Shown: positions 7,429 to 13,838 of the stretch, piece by piece
Layout: each line of letters starts with the position of its first letter
Position numbering within the stretch: position 1 is the stretch's first letter
NCBI GenBank assembly: GCA_937891475.1
Contig: CALATC010000159.1
Coordinates: 1 to 14,772, forward strand
Length of the DNA: 14,772 nt
Origin: an uncultured Granulicatella sp.
Lineage (GTDB): Bacteria > Bacillota > Bacilli > Lactobacillales > Aerococcaceae
Direction of reading: 5' to 3'
Translations under genes and position numbers: made by a program
The notes under the pieces: generated by a model
Database searches by the model: none
What the model was told of the DNA's origin: nothing
The model's input: only the letters and a program-made list of their open reading frames with translations

Positions 7429-8345
7429 AAAAAGTAAAAAAAGCAGTTATTCCAGCGGCTGGTCTAGGAACACGATTATTGCCTGCAACAAAAGCGATGG
7501 CAAAAGAAATGTTACCAATCGTAGATAAACCAACAATTCAATATATTGTAGAAGAAGCATTGGCTTCAGGCATTGAAGAAATTTTAATTGTTACTGGTAA
7601 GAGTAAACGCCCTATTGAAGATCATTTTGACTCTAATATTGAATTAGAATCGAATTTGGAAGCAAAGGGAAAAACAGAATTATTGGAATTAGTTCAAGAA
7701 ACAACAGGGATGAAATTATACTTCGTTCGTCAATCTTATCCTAAAGGACTTGGAGATGCGGTACTACAAGCGAAAGCATTTGTAGGTGGAGAACCATTTG
7801 TTGTGATGCTTGGGGATGATATTGTTAAAGCAGAAGTACCATTAACGAGACAATTAATTGAAGGTTATGAAAAAACTCATGCTTCAAATATTGCGGTCAT
7901 GGAAATTCCGATGGAAGATACGAACAAATATGGAATTATCGAGCCAGAAAGCAAAGTAGCGGATAATATGTATAATGTTCGTCACTTTGTAGAAAAACCA
8001 AAACCAGAAGATGCACCAAGTAATTTAGCGATTATTGGACGTTACTTATTAACTCCTGAAATTTTTGATATTTTAGAAAAACAAGAACCAGGAGCAGGTG
8101 GAGAAATTCAATTAACAGATGCGATTGATACATTAAACCAAACTCAACGTGTATTTGCGAAGAAATTTGAAGGTACAAGATATGATGTTGGAAATAAACT
8201 TGGTTATATGACGACAAGTATCGAGTTTGGATTAGAGCATCCAGAAATTAAAGATGAACTAAAAGATTATATTATCGATTTAGCACATCGTTTAGAAGGG
8301 AAATCTTCAAGCAAGAAAGTTGTTGAATCAGCTGAAAAAGAATAA
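7425..8345 (+). CDS. galU: UTP--glucose-1-phosphate uridylyltransferase
   Basis: GalU makes UDP-glucose from UTP and glucose-1-phosphate for capsule, glycolipid and teichoic acid glucosylation and for the Leloir pathway. The 306-residue sequence has the nucleotidyltransferase loop [20 protein letters not shown] (residues 11-30), [13 protein letters not shown], the conserved GDDIVKAE, and [20 protein letters not shown] near the sugar-binding site. Translation is coupled to gpsA by the ATGA overlap. It is the last gene before a strong terminator. The family assignment is secure; physiological partners (for example a downstream phosphoglucomutase) are not present in the window. Confidence 0.96.
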   Translation: MKKVKKAVIPAAGLGTRLLPATKAMAKEMLPIVDKPTIQYIVEEALASGIEEILIVTGKSKRPIEDHFDSNIELESNLEAKGKTELLELVQETTGMKLYFVRQSYPKGLGDAVLQAKAFVGGEPFVVMLGDDIVKAEVPLTRQLIEGYEKTHASNIAVMEIPMEDTNKYGIIEPESKVADNMYNVRHFVEKPKPEDAPSNLAIIGRYLLTPEIFDILEKQEPGAGGEIQLTDAIDTLNQTQRVFAKKFEGTRYDVGNKLGYMTTSIEFGLEHPEIKDELKDYIIDLAHRLEGKSSSKKVVESAEKE

Positions 8346-8363
8346 AATAGAATAGAAAATAAT

Positions 8364-8420
8364 AAGACTGAACAACAAAAATTTGCAAAAGAGCAGTAGT
8401 TTTTGTTCAGTCTTCTTTTA
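8364..8420 (+). terminator. Strong terminator after galU
   Basis: A 12-base perfect stem AAGACTGAACAA (8364-8375) pairs with TTGTTCAGTCTT (8403-8414), with a long A/T-rich inner part and a short T-rich tail. It separates the hprK-galU operon from trxB. Confidence 0.85.
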
Positions 8421-8446
8421 TAACTGAAGGTAAAGGAGATTCAACG

Positions 8447-9391
8447 ATGGAAGAAAGAACAATTTATGATGTGATTATTATTGGTTCAGGTCCTGGAGGG
8501 ATGACAGCAGCATTATATGCTTCACGTGCGAACTTAAAAACATTAATTTTAGAAAAAGGAGTTCCTGGAGGAGAGTTATTAAATACTTCTGATGTAGAAA
8601 ATTATCCAGGATTTTCAAATATTAGTGGACCAGATTTAGCAGATAATATGTATAAAGGTGCAATGCAATTCGGTGCAGAATATGCTTATGGTAATGTAAG
8701 TGGCATTGAAGTGGATGGAGATTTACGTATTGTTCACGCTGGTAAAAAATCATATGCCGCTTATGCAGTAGTTATTGCGACGGGTTCTTATCACCGTAAA
8801 TTAGGAGTTCCTGGAGAAGAAGAGTATTCAGGAAGAGGCGTTTCTTATTGTGCGGTATGTGATGGAGCTTTCTTCAAAGGTAGTGATTTATTAGTTATCG
8901 GTGGAGGAGACTCTGCAGTTGAAGAAGGAACTTATTTAACACAATTTGCAAATAAAGTGACGATTGTTCACCGTAGAGATGCGTTACGTGCACAAAAGAT
9001 TTTACAAGATCGCGCGTTTGCGAATGAAAAAATGGACTTTTTATGGAATAAAGCTGTAGAAGAAATTTCAGGAGATGAGCAAAAAGTGACTCATGTTACA
9101 TTGAGAGACACTCAAACTCAAGAACTTTCTCAAGTAGAAGCAGCTGGAGTATTCATTTATGTTGGTTTATTACCGTTGACAGAGCCATTTAAAGATTTAG
9201 GTATTACAAATGAAGAAGGCTGGATTGTCACAAATGAAAAAATGGAAACAAGCATTCCTGGTATTTATGCAGTAGGGGATGTGCGTCAAAAACATTTAAG
9301 ACAAATTACAACAGCTGTTGGTGATGGTGGAATTGCCGGAAACGAGACATATCACTATGTGGAAGCTATTAAGGAAAAATTAGCGGAATAA
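8447..9391 (+). CDS. trxB: Thioredoxin-disulfide reductase
   Basis: TrxB is an FAD flavoenzyme that uses NADPH to reduce thioredoxin in the cytoplasm. The 314-residue protein contains the FAD loop GSGPGGMTAA (near residue 13), the redox pair CAVC at 135-138, an NADPH-binding GGGDSAVEEG, HRRDALRA, and the C-terminal FAD motif GIYAVGDVRQKHLRQ. It has all catalytic residues expected of a low-molecular-weight TrxB. The ATG is preceded by AAAGGAG. It starts only 33 bases after the galU terminator stem, and I see no good promoter in that gap, so it may depend on readthrough or on a promoter I cannot recognise. Confidence 0.97.
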   Translation: MEERTIYDVIIIGSGPGGMTAALYASRANLKTLILEKGVPGGELLNTSDVENYPGFSNISGPDLADNMYKGAMQFGAEYAYGNVSGIEVDGDLRIVHAGKKSYAAYAVVIATGSYHRKLGVPGEEEYSGRGVSYCAVCDGAFFKGSDLLVIGGGDSAVEEGTYLTQFANKVTIVHRRDALRAQKILQDRAFANEKMDFLWNKAVEEISGDEQKVTHVTLRDTQTQELSQVEAAGVFIYVGLLPLTEPFKDLGITNEEGWIVTNEKMETSIPGIYAVGDVRQKHLRQITTAVGDGGIAGNETYHYVEAIKEKLAE

Positions 9392-9484
9392 GAGACGAAA
9401 ATTATTATTAGATTTGTCGAATGATTAGAAGTTACTTTGAAACTTTACGAAGGAACAAATTATTGGGAATTTGTAGTAGAGCCA

Positions 9485-9513
9485 TTGACAAAGGTCTAGG
9501 ATTTTGTTATTAT
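9485..9513 (+). promoter_or_regulatory. Promoter of rpmG
   Basis: A perfect -35 TTGACA (9485-9490) and -10 TATTAT (9508-9513) are separated by 17 bases, leaving a leader of about 58 bases before the rpmG ATG. This is the best consensus-like sigma-A promoter in the window and is consistent with a highly expressed ribosomal protein. Confidence 0.85.
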
Positions 9514-9578
9514 AAATAGGCAAATCGTAAAAAAATCGATGAGTTATTGAATCTATTTGGAAATGAGAGGTGTCATTC

Positions 9579-9731
9579 ATGCGTATCAACATTTTATTAG
9601 AATGTGCTGAAACAGGTGAACGTTTATACTTAACAAGCAAAAATAAACGTAACAACCCAGAACGTTTAGAATTAAAAAAATATTCTCCAAAATTACGTAA
9701 ACACGTTGTTTTCAAAGAAACTAAAAAGTAA
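9579..9731 (+). CDS. rpmG: 50S ribosomal protein L33, zinc-free form
   Basis: A 50-residue protein begins [20 protein letters not shown], continues [20 protein letters not shown], and ends [10 protein letters not shown]. This is the full-length L33 pattern (TGxxxY, [17 protein letters not shown]). Only one cysteine is present (residue 9) and there are no CxxC pairs, so this is the zinc-independent (C-minus) form. Firmicutes often carry several rpmG paralogues, with C-minus forms favoured under zinc limitation. No Zur box is recognised here. The ATG follows GAGAGG (9565-9570) at 8 bases. The gene has its own promoter and terminator. A longer antisense open frame over it is a shadow. Confidence 0.95.
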   Translation: MRINILLECAETGERLYLTSKNKRNNPERLELKKYSPKLRKHVVFKETKK

Positions 9732-9750
9732 TTTCGAGAAAAGCAAATGG

Positions 9751-9780
9751 AAGGTCAAGCGAAGCTTGGCCTTTTTTTCT
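9751..9780 (+). terminator. Terminator of rpmG
   Basis: The stem AAGGTCAAGC (9751-9760) pairs with GCTTGGCCTT (9764-9773), one G-U pair and a GAA loop, followed by a T tract. It begins 20 bases after the rpmG stop. Confidence 0.9.
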
Positions 9781-9782
9781 TG

Positions 9783-9940
9783 GTACGAGAGAGAAATGGA
9801 TTTTTTAATATAGTAGTAAAGGACGGCAGCAAATCTTCGGTTTCATGGCTAAAATTCGAGCCTTAGTCTCGAATTTTCCTAACATTAGTAGCCACCAAGT
9901 GGCTACTAATGTGTTTGCTACTATAAAAAATCATTTCTCT
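9783..9940. repeat. Mosaic palindromic repeat, long unit
   Basis: The unit opens with GAGAGAAATGGATTTTTTA and closes with an approximate complement (TATAAAAAATCATTTCTC), so the whole unit can fold. Its 5' module (9798-9829) is repeated at 9976-10007 with one mismatch. Inside are two perfect hairpins: AAAATTCGAG/CTCGAATTTT at 9851-9877 and a 14-base-arm hairpin at 9882-9912. The first hairpin plus flank recurs in reverse at 53-87. It codes for nothing I can recognise. The modular make-up recalls BOX-type elements. Confidence 0.8.
9882..9912. repeat. Perfect 14-base-arm hairpin inside the repeat
   Basis: ACATTAGTAGCCAC (9882-9895) and GTGGCTACTAATGT (9899-9912) are exact reverse complements around a 3-base CAA loop. 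There is no adjoining T tract, so it does not look like a terminator. It is missing from the short unit at 9961-10068. Confidence 0.9.
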
Positions 9941-9960
9941 TTTTTTTTGACCGTATGGGA

Positions 9961-10068
9961 GAGCGTATGTAAAGTGGATTTTTTGATATAGTAGTAAAGG
10001 ACGGCAGTAGCCCTGCGGTCTCATGCGTTTGATGCTATAAAAAATCCAGTTCTCTTTTTATCTCGTAC
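9961..10068. repeat. Mosaic palindromic repeat, short unit
   Basis: This unit shares the 32-base 5' module (9976-10007, 31 of 32 identical to 9798-9829) and the CGGT-TCATG and TTTG-CTATAAAAAATC segments with the long unit. It lacks the roughly 63 bases that hold both internal hairpins there. GGATTTTTT (9976-9984) pairs with AAAAAATCC (10038-10046). TCTCGTAC at 10061-10068 is the exact complement of GTACGAGA at 9783-9790, so the two units together are bounded by an 8-base inverted repeat. Confidence 0.78.
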
Positions 10069-10115
10069 GAATTTTTGATTTTACCTCATAATATTAGAAT
10101 TACCATAACACTACC

Positions 10116-10155
10116 TTAATCCTTTAAAATCTTGTATACTGTTAAAGGTGATTAA
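10116..10155 (+). promoter_or_regulatory. Exporter promoter enclosed by an imperfect dyad
   Basis: A -10 hexamer TATACT lies at 10135-10140. It is enclosed by the exact complements CCTTTAA (10121-10127) and TTAAAGG (10142-10148), which extend with a 2-base slip to TTAATC (10116-10121) and GATTAA (10150-10155). No good -35 is present. A repressor or MerR/MarR-type regulator binding here would cover both promoter and ribosome site. That is inference, and no regulator gene is adjacent. Confidence 0.45.
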
Positions 10156-10156
10156 A

Positions 10157-11551
10157 ATGGAGAAACAGAATACAAAAAATTTTATAACGAGTGGAAATAT
10201 TAATCGAGTCATTTTGACGATTGCCACTCCTTTAATGATTAATAATTTAATTCGAACTTTATATAATTTAACGGATGGATTGTATGTAGCTCAGTTGTCT
10301 GCTGAAGATTTTGCGGCGACTGCGTTTATTTGGCCGTTAAATTTTTTATTTATCTCAATTGGATTGGGAATTAGTGTTGGAGCAACGGCTCTTATTGCTC
10401 AATATTTTGGAGCAAATGATTTAAAAATGGCCAAAAAATATACTTGGAATACGATGGCATTAACCTTTGTTTTTGGGTTTATATTGTCGACTATTGGCTA
10501 TATTTTTGCGGGTCAGTTTGTCGAATGGATGGGAGCCAGTGGCGTCTTTTATGAGAAGTCGACTTCGTATTTGAAAATTAATTTTATTGGATTGTTCTTT
10601 GATTTTGCCTATTTTGGATATCAAGCGTTACTGAATGCGCAAGGTAGAACAAGAGTAATTACAGTGGTTAGTACGATTTCATCTATCACGAATGTTCTGT
10701 TAGATCCGATATTTATTTTTGCAACCATTCCTTTTACTCAAATTCCTGGATTAAATGCTGGGATTGAAGGAGCCGCATGGGCAACGGTGATTGCGAAAAT
10801 AATTTTATTAGTTTTAGCGATTATGGCTACTAGAAGAGAGTCTATAATTCATGTTCCGTTGTATGAAGTGAATTATGATGCGTCCGTTATTCGTAAGATA
10901 TTACAAGTAGCATGGCCTTCTGCATTTGGATATGGAGGAGCTGCGTTTGGATTTACTGTCTTAAATGGATTAATTCAGTCATACGGTACGTCTGTTCTTG
11001 CAGCGTATTCAATGGTTAATCGTATTTCAGATATTTTAACGCAACCGCAAATGGGAATTGGGTCTGCTTTGACGGCTATCATTGGGCAAAACATGGGAGC
11101 AGGATTATTTGAACGGGCTCATGCGATTTTCAAACGAGCATTGATTTGGGTGTTACTCATTTCTGCACTTGGAAGTGTCGCCATTTTTATGTGGCAAGAT
11201 GCTCTGCTGCATATCTTTATTAAAGATGTGTCTGATACAGTTCTTTGGAATAGTGCAGTTGAATATTTATATTACACAGCGTTCATTATTTTCTTTATGG
11301 GAATGTTTTCTGCTTATAGTGGATTTTTCCAAGGTTGTAGTGCAACAAAATATTCGATGAATATGTCAATTGGTCGTTTATGGGTGGCTCGTTTACCGAT
11401 TATTTGGATATTAGGAAGCCTAACAGAGTTAGGGGCTACTGGTATTTGGATTGCGATGTTACTTTCAAATGCTTTAACGGTTTTATATGGACATTTAGTT
11501 TATAAATGGAAAGACTGGAGTAGTATGCATTATGCAAAAGGAGAGAGTTAG
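10157..11551 (+). CDS. MATE-family multidrug/sodium antiporter
   Basis: This 464-residue integral membrane protein has about twelve hydrophobic segments in two similar halves, starting at ATPLMINNLIRTLYNLTDGLYV (about residues 26-47). The stretch GLGISVGATALIAQYFGAND matches the conserved first-half MATE signature. The second half repeats it as QPQMGIGSALTAIIGQNMGAG. MATE proteins export cationic drugs or metabolites in exchange for Na+ or H+; the substrate cannot be read from the sequence. An in-frame GTG at 10148 is possible, but AAAGGTG (10144-10150) sits 6 bases before the ATG at 10157, so the latter is preferred. The gene is followed after 3 bases by an ABC exporter. Confidence 0.93.
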   Translation: MEKQNTKNFITSGNINRVILTIATPLMINNLIRTLYNLTDGLYVAQLSAEDFAATAFIWPLNFLFISIGLGISVGATALIAQYFGANDLKMAKKYTWNTMALTFVFGFILSTIGYIFAGQFVEWMGASGVFYEKSTSYLKINFIGLFFDFAYFGYQALLNAQGRTRVITVVSTISSITNVLLDPIFIFATIPFTQIPGLNAGIEGAAWATVIAKIILLVLAIMATRRESIIHVPLYEVNYDASVIRKILQVAWPSAFGYGGAAFGFTVLNGLIQSYGTSVLAAYSMVNRISDILTQPQMGIGSALTAIIGQNMGAGLFERAHAIFKRALIWVLLISALGSVAIFMWQDALLHIFIKDVSDTVLWNSAVEYLYYTAFIIFFMGMFSAYSGFFQGCSATKYSMNMSIGRLWVARLPIIWILGSLTELGATGIWIAMLLSNALTVLYGHLVYKWKDWSSMHYAKGES

Positions 11552-11554
11552 TAG

Positions 11555-13267
11555 ATGTTAAAAGAATTTATTAAATATTATAAACCGTATCGAAAATTAT
11601 TTTTATTAGACTTTACTTGTGCGGTTATTGTGGCAATTTTAGAATTAGCCTTTCCCGTAATGGTTCATCGCGTCATTGATGAAGTGTTACCACAACAGAA
11701 TGTTGGAATTATCTTAGTAGTAGGATTTAGTTTAGTGCTTCTATACGCGACTTCTACGATATTAAATTATATTGTCGTAGCTTTCGGGCATCTATTAGGA
11801 ATTAATATAGAAACGGATATGAGAAGAAACTTATTTGCACATATTCAAAAGCAATCATTTTCATTTTTTGATAATATGAAAATTGGGGAATTATTAAGCC
11901 GTTTATCAAGTGATTTATTTGATATTAGTGAATTAGCGCATCATGGTCCTGAAGAATTATTTATCGCTATTATGACGTTAATTGGTTCGTTTGTATTAAT
12001 GTATCAAGTTCAACCAACATTAGCTTTATGGACAATTGTGTTTGTTCCATTTTTAGCGATTGCTTTAGCTGTTTTCAATCGAAAAATGTCAGCGATTAAT
12101 CGTCAAATTTATAAAGGACTAGCTCACTATTCTGCTGGTTTGGAAAATGTTTTAAGTGGTATGCGAGTGGTAAAAGCTTTTGCCAATGAAGAACATGAAC
12201 AACAATTATTTGAAGAATTAATTCAAGAATATCGTACGAATAAAATTCAGTTTTATAAAACAATGGGTTCAAGTAGTTCATTTAATTATTTATTAATGCG
12301 TAGTATTAATTTATTTACGTTAATGCTAGGTTCGTATTTTACTGTTACAGGACAACTTACTGCGGGAGAATTAGTGGGGTATATTTTACTAGCAAATGTC
12401 TTTGTTCGACCTATTGATAAAATGAATTCGATGATTGAATTATATCCAAAAGGAGTTGCTGGATTCCGTCGTTATCAAGAATTAATGGCTATCGAACCGG
12501 ATATTCAAGATCGACCTGATGCAATCGAAGCTCCTCATTTTGAAGGAGATATTTCTTATCGCAATGTAAGTTTTGGATATGAAGAAAATAAAGCAGTCTT
12601 GGAACATGTTTCAATGGATGTGAAGAAGGGAGAAACCGTTGCGTTTGTTGGTCCTTCAGGTGTCGGAAAAACAACATTAGTGAATTTATTACCTCGTTTT
12701 TATGAATTACAAGAGGGAGAAATATTAATCGATGGGCAAGATATTCGAAACTTTACACTGCAATCGTTAAGACGTCAAATTGGAGTTGTTCAACAAGATG
12801 TATTTTTATTTAATGGAACGATTCGTGAAAATGTTCTGTATGGACGATTAGATGCAACAGATGAAGAAGTAGAAGAAGCCATTGAGCGTTCGAAATTAAG
12901 AGAAGTTGTCGATGATTTAGAGTTTGGATTGGATACTCAAATCGGAGAACGTGGGGTCAAACTATCAGGTGGACAAAAACAACGGTTATCGATTGCGCGT
13001 ATTTTCTTAAAAAATCCTTCGATTTTAATTTTGGATGAAGCAACAAGTGCATTAGATACGCAAACAGAGAAATTCATCCAGCAATCTTTTGATGAACTTG
13101 CAAAAGGAAGAACGACTTTTATTATTGCGCACCGACTAGCAACCATTCAACATGCAGATCGCATTATAGTAGTAACAGAAGATGGTTTAGCAGAAGATGG
13201 TACACACGAGGAATTATTGAAGAAAAATGGTATTTACGCTGATTTATATCATGCGCAATTTGCGTAA
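11555..13267 (+). CDS. ABC exporter half-transporter (membrane domain fused to ATPase)
   Basis: This 570-residue protein has an N-terminal six-helix exporter domain (about residues 15-310), then an ATPase domain with Walker A GPSGVGKTT (366-374), a Q-loop near VVQQD (about 411-415), the signature LSGGQ (470-474), Walker B ILILDE with Asp494 and Glu495, and the switch histidine at 526 in AHRLATI. All catalytic residues are intact. It would act as a homodimer, or as a heterodimer with a partner not encoded here. The fold is MsbA/BmrA-like, and likely substrates are lipids, drugs or peptides. It is co-transcribed with the MATE gene (3-base gap), which suggests a joint efflux unit. AGGAG lies 11 bases before the ATG, slightly far. 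Confidence 0.93.
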   Translation: MLKEFIKYYKPYRKLFLLDFTCAVIVAILELAFPVMVHRVIDEVLPQQNVGIILVVGFSLVLLYATSTILNYIVVAFGHLLGINIETDMRRNLFAHIQKQSFSFFDNMKIGELLSRLSSDLFDISELAHHGPEELFIAIMTLIGSFVLMYQVQPTLALWTIVFVPFLAIALAVFNRKMSAINRQIYKGLAHYSAGLENVLSGMRVVKAFANEEHEQQLFEELIQEYRTNKIQFYKTMGSSSSFNYLLMRSINLFTLMLGSYFTVTGQLTAGELVGYILLANVFVRPIDKMNSMIELYPKGVAGFRRYQELMAIEPDIQDRPDAIEAPHFEGDISYRNVSFGYEENKAVLEHVSMDVKKGETVAFVGPSGVGKTTLVNLLPRFYELQEGEILIDGQDIRNFTLQSLRRQIGVVQQDVFLFNGTIRENVLYGRLDATDEEVEEAIERSKLREVVDDLEFGLDTQIGERGVKLSGGQKQRLSIARIFLKNPSILILDEATSALDTQTEKFIQQSFDELAKGRTTFIIAHRLATIQHADRIIVVTEDGLAEDGTHEELLKKNGIYADLYHAQFA

Positions 13268-13288
13268 TGAAAAATAGAATAACAACAA

Positions 13289-13320
13289 AAAACGCACCAA
13301 AAATGGTGCGTTTTATTTTT
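13289..13320 (+). terminator. Terminator after the exporter operon
   Basis: AAAACGCACCA (13289-13299) and TGGTGCGTTTT (13304-13314) form a perfect 11-base stem with an AAAA loop and a T-rich tail. Its 3' arm overlaps the expected -35 region of the pezAT promoter. Confidence 0.92.
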
Positions 13321-13325
13321 TGATG

Positions 13326-13334
13326 TGCTATAAT
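13326..13334 (+). promoter_or_regulatory. Extended -10 promoter of pezAT
   Basis: TGCTATAAT is a consensus extended -10 (TG-n-TATAAT) placed 27 bases before the pezA ATG. The -35 position at 17 bases (GTGCGT, 13306-13311) falls in the stem of the preceding terminator and is poor. Confidence 0.75.
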
Positions 13335-13335
13335 G

Positions 13336-13349
13336 ATTCTATCGAATAG
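13336..13349. promoter_or_regulatory. Candidate PezA operator
   Basis: ATTC-TATC-GAAT (13336-13347) is a short dyad immediately after the -10, and CTAT-CGA-ATAG (13339-13349) overlaps it. PezA-type antitoxins repress their own operon through palindromes at the promoter. The link to this site is inferred from position only. Confidence 0.4.
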
Positions 13350-13361
13350 GGGGATGTAACT

Positions 13362-13838
13362 ATGATTGGAAAGAATATAAAAGCATTACGAAAGAAAAAT
13401 CAGTTAACACAACCTGAATTTGCCAAAATGATAGGAGTTTCTCGTAATAGTTTAAGCCGTTACGAAAATGGAACAAGTTCTATCTCTATTGAATTAATTG
13501 ATAAAATTTGTAAGAAATTAAATGTTTCTTATGTTGAGGTTGTAGGAGAAGAAAAAATGTTAAGTCCTATGGAAGAGTATGAATTGACTTTAAAAATTGA
13601 AATTGTAAAAGAGCGAGGGGCAAATCTGCTAGCACGTCTTTATCAATATCAAAATATTCAAGGAGTAGAGGTTGATGATGAAAGTAATCCTTGGGTTGTT
13701 ATTAGTGATGATTTATCTGATTTAATTCATACCAATATTTATTTAGTGAATAGTTTTGAAGAGTTAGAGCGTTATGTTGGATATTTGGATGGTATTGAAC
13801 GAATGATAACCATTTCAGAGAAACGGATGGTAGCGTGA
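13362..13838 (+). CDS. pezA: PezA antitoxin, transcriptional repressor
   Basis: This 158-residue protein has an N-terminal Cro/CI-type helix-turn-helix (about residues 5-60: IKALRKKNQLTQPEFAKMIG, then SRNSLSRYENGTSS). A C-terminal toxin-neutralising part (about 65-158) contains YELTLKIEIVKERGANLL, DDESNPWV and SDDLSDLIHT and ends in SEKRMVA. Length and sequence closely follow Streptococcus pneumoniae PezA as I recall it. PezA binds and blocks PezT, and the complex represses the operon. The ATG follows AGGGGG (13348-13353) at 8 bases. The stop codon overlaps the pezT start, as expected for coupled toxin-antitoxin expression. No truncation is seen. Confidence 0.95.
   Translation: MIGKNIKALRKKNQLTQPEFAKMIGVSRNSLSRYENGTSSISIELIDKICKKLNVSYVEVVGEEKMLSPMEEYELTLKIEIVKERGANLLARLYQYQNIQGVEVDDESNPWVVISDDLSDLIHTNIYLVNSFEELERYVGYLDGIERMITISEKRMVA

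Larger units (their letters stand above)
9732..10156. other. Gene-free 425-base region rpmG to MATE exporter
   Basis: The region holds, in order, the rpmG terminator (9751-9780), the two palindromic repeat units (9783-10068) and an A/T-rich promoter region (10069-10156) for the exporter operon. No open reading frame with a ribosome site and no RNA gene of a known family was seen. Confidence 0.8.

Noticed and set aside
8032..8217. Minus-strand frame inside galU
   Set aside because: Antisense shadow with no ribosome site.
9392..9484. Riboswitch or terminator between trxB and rpmG
   Set aside because: Only a weak CAAATT/AATTTG pairing is present, with no known aptamer features or T tract.
9425..9715. 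Minus-strand open frame of 96 codons
   Set aside because: It lies antisense to rpmG and its promoter, has no ribosome site and no recognisable domain. The plus strand encodes a clear L33.
9783..10068. CRISPR array
   Set aside because: Only two long palindromic copies of unequal length, no regular short repeats or spacers, and no cas genes.
11169..11360. Plus-strand second frame inside the MATE gene
   Set aside because: An out-of-frame shadow of a hydrophobic gene; no ribosome site.
12096..13146. Three minus-strand frames inside the ABC exporter
   Set aside because: All are antisense to an intact, well-conserved coding sequence.
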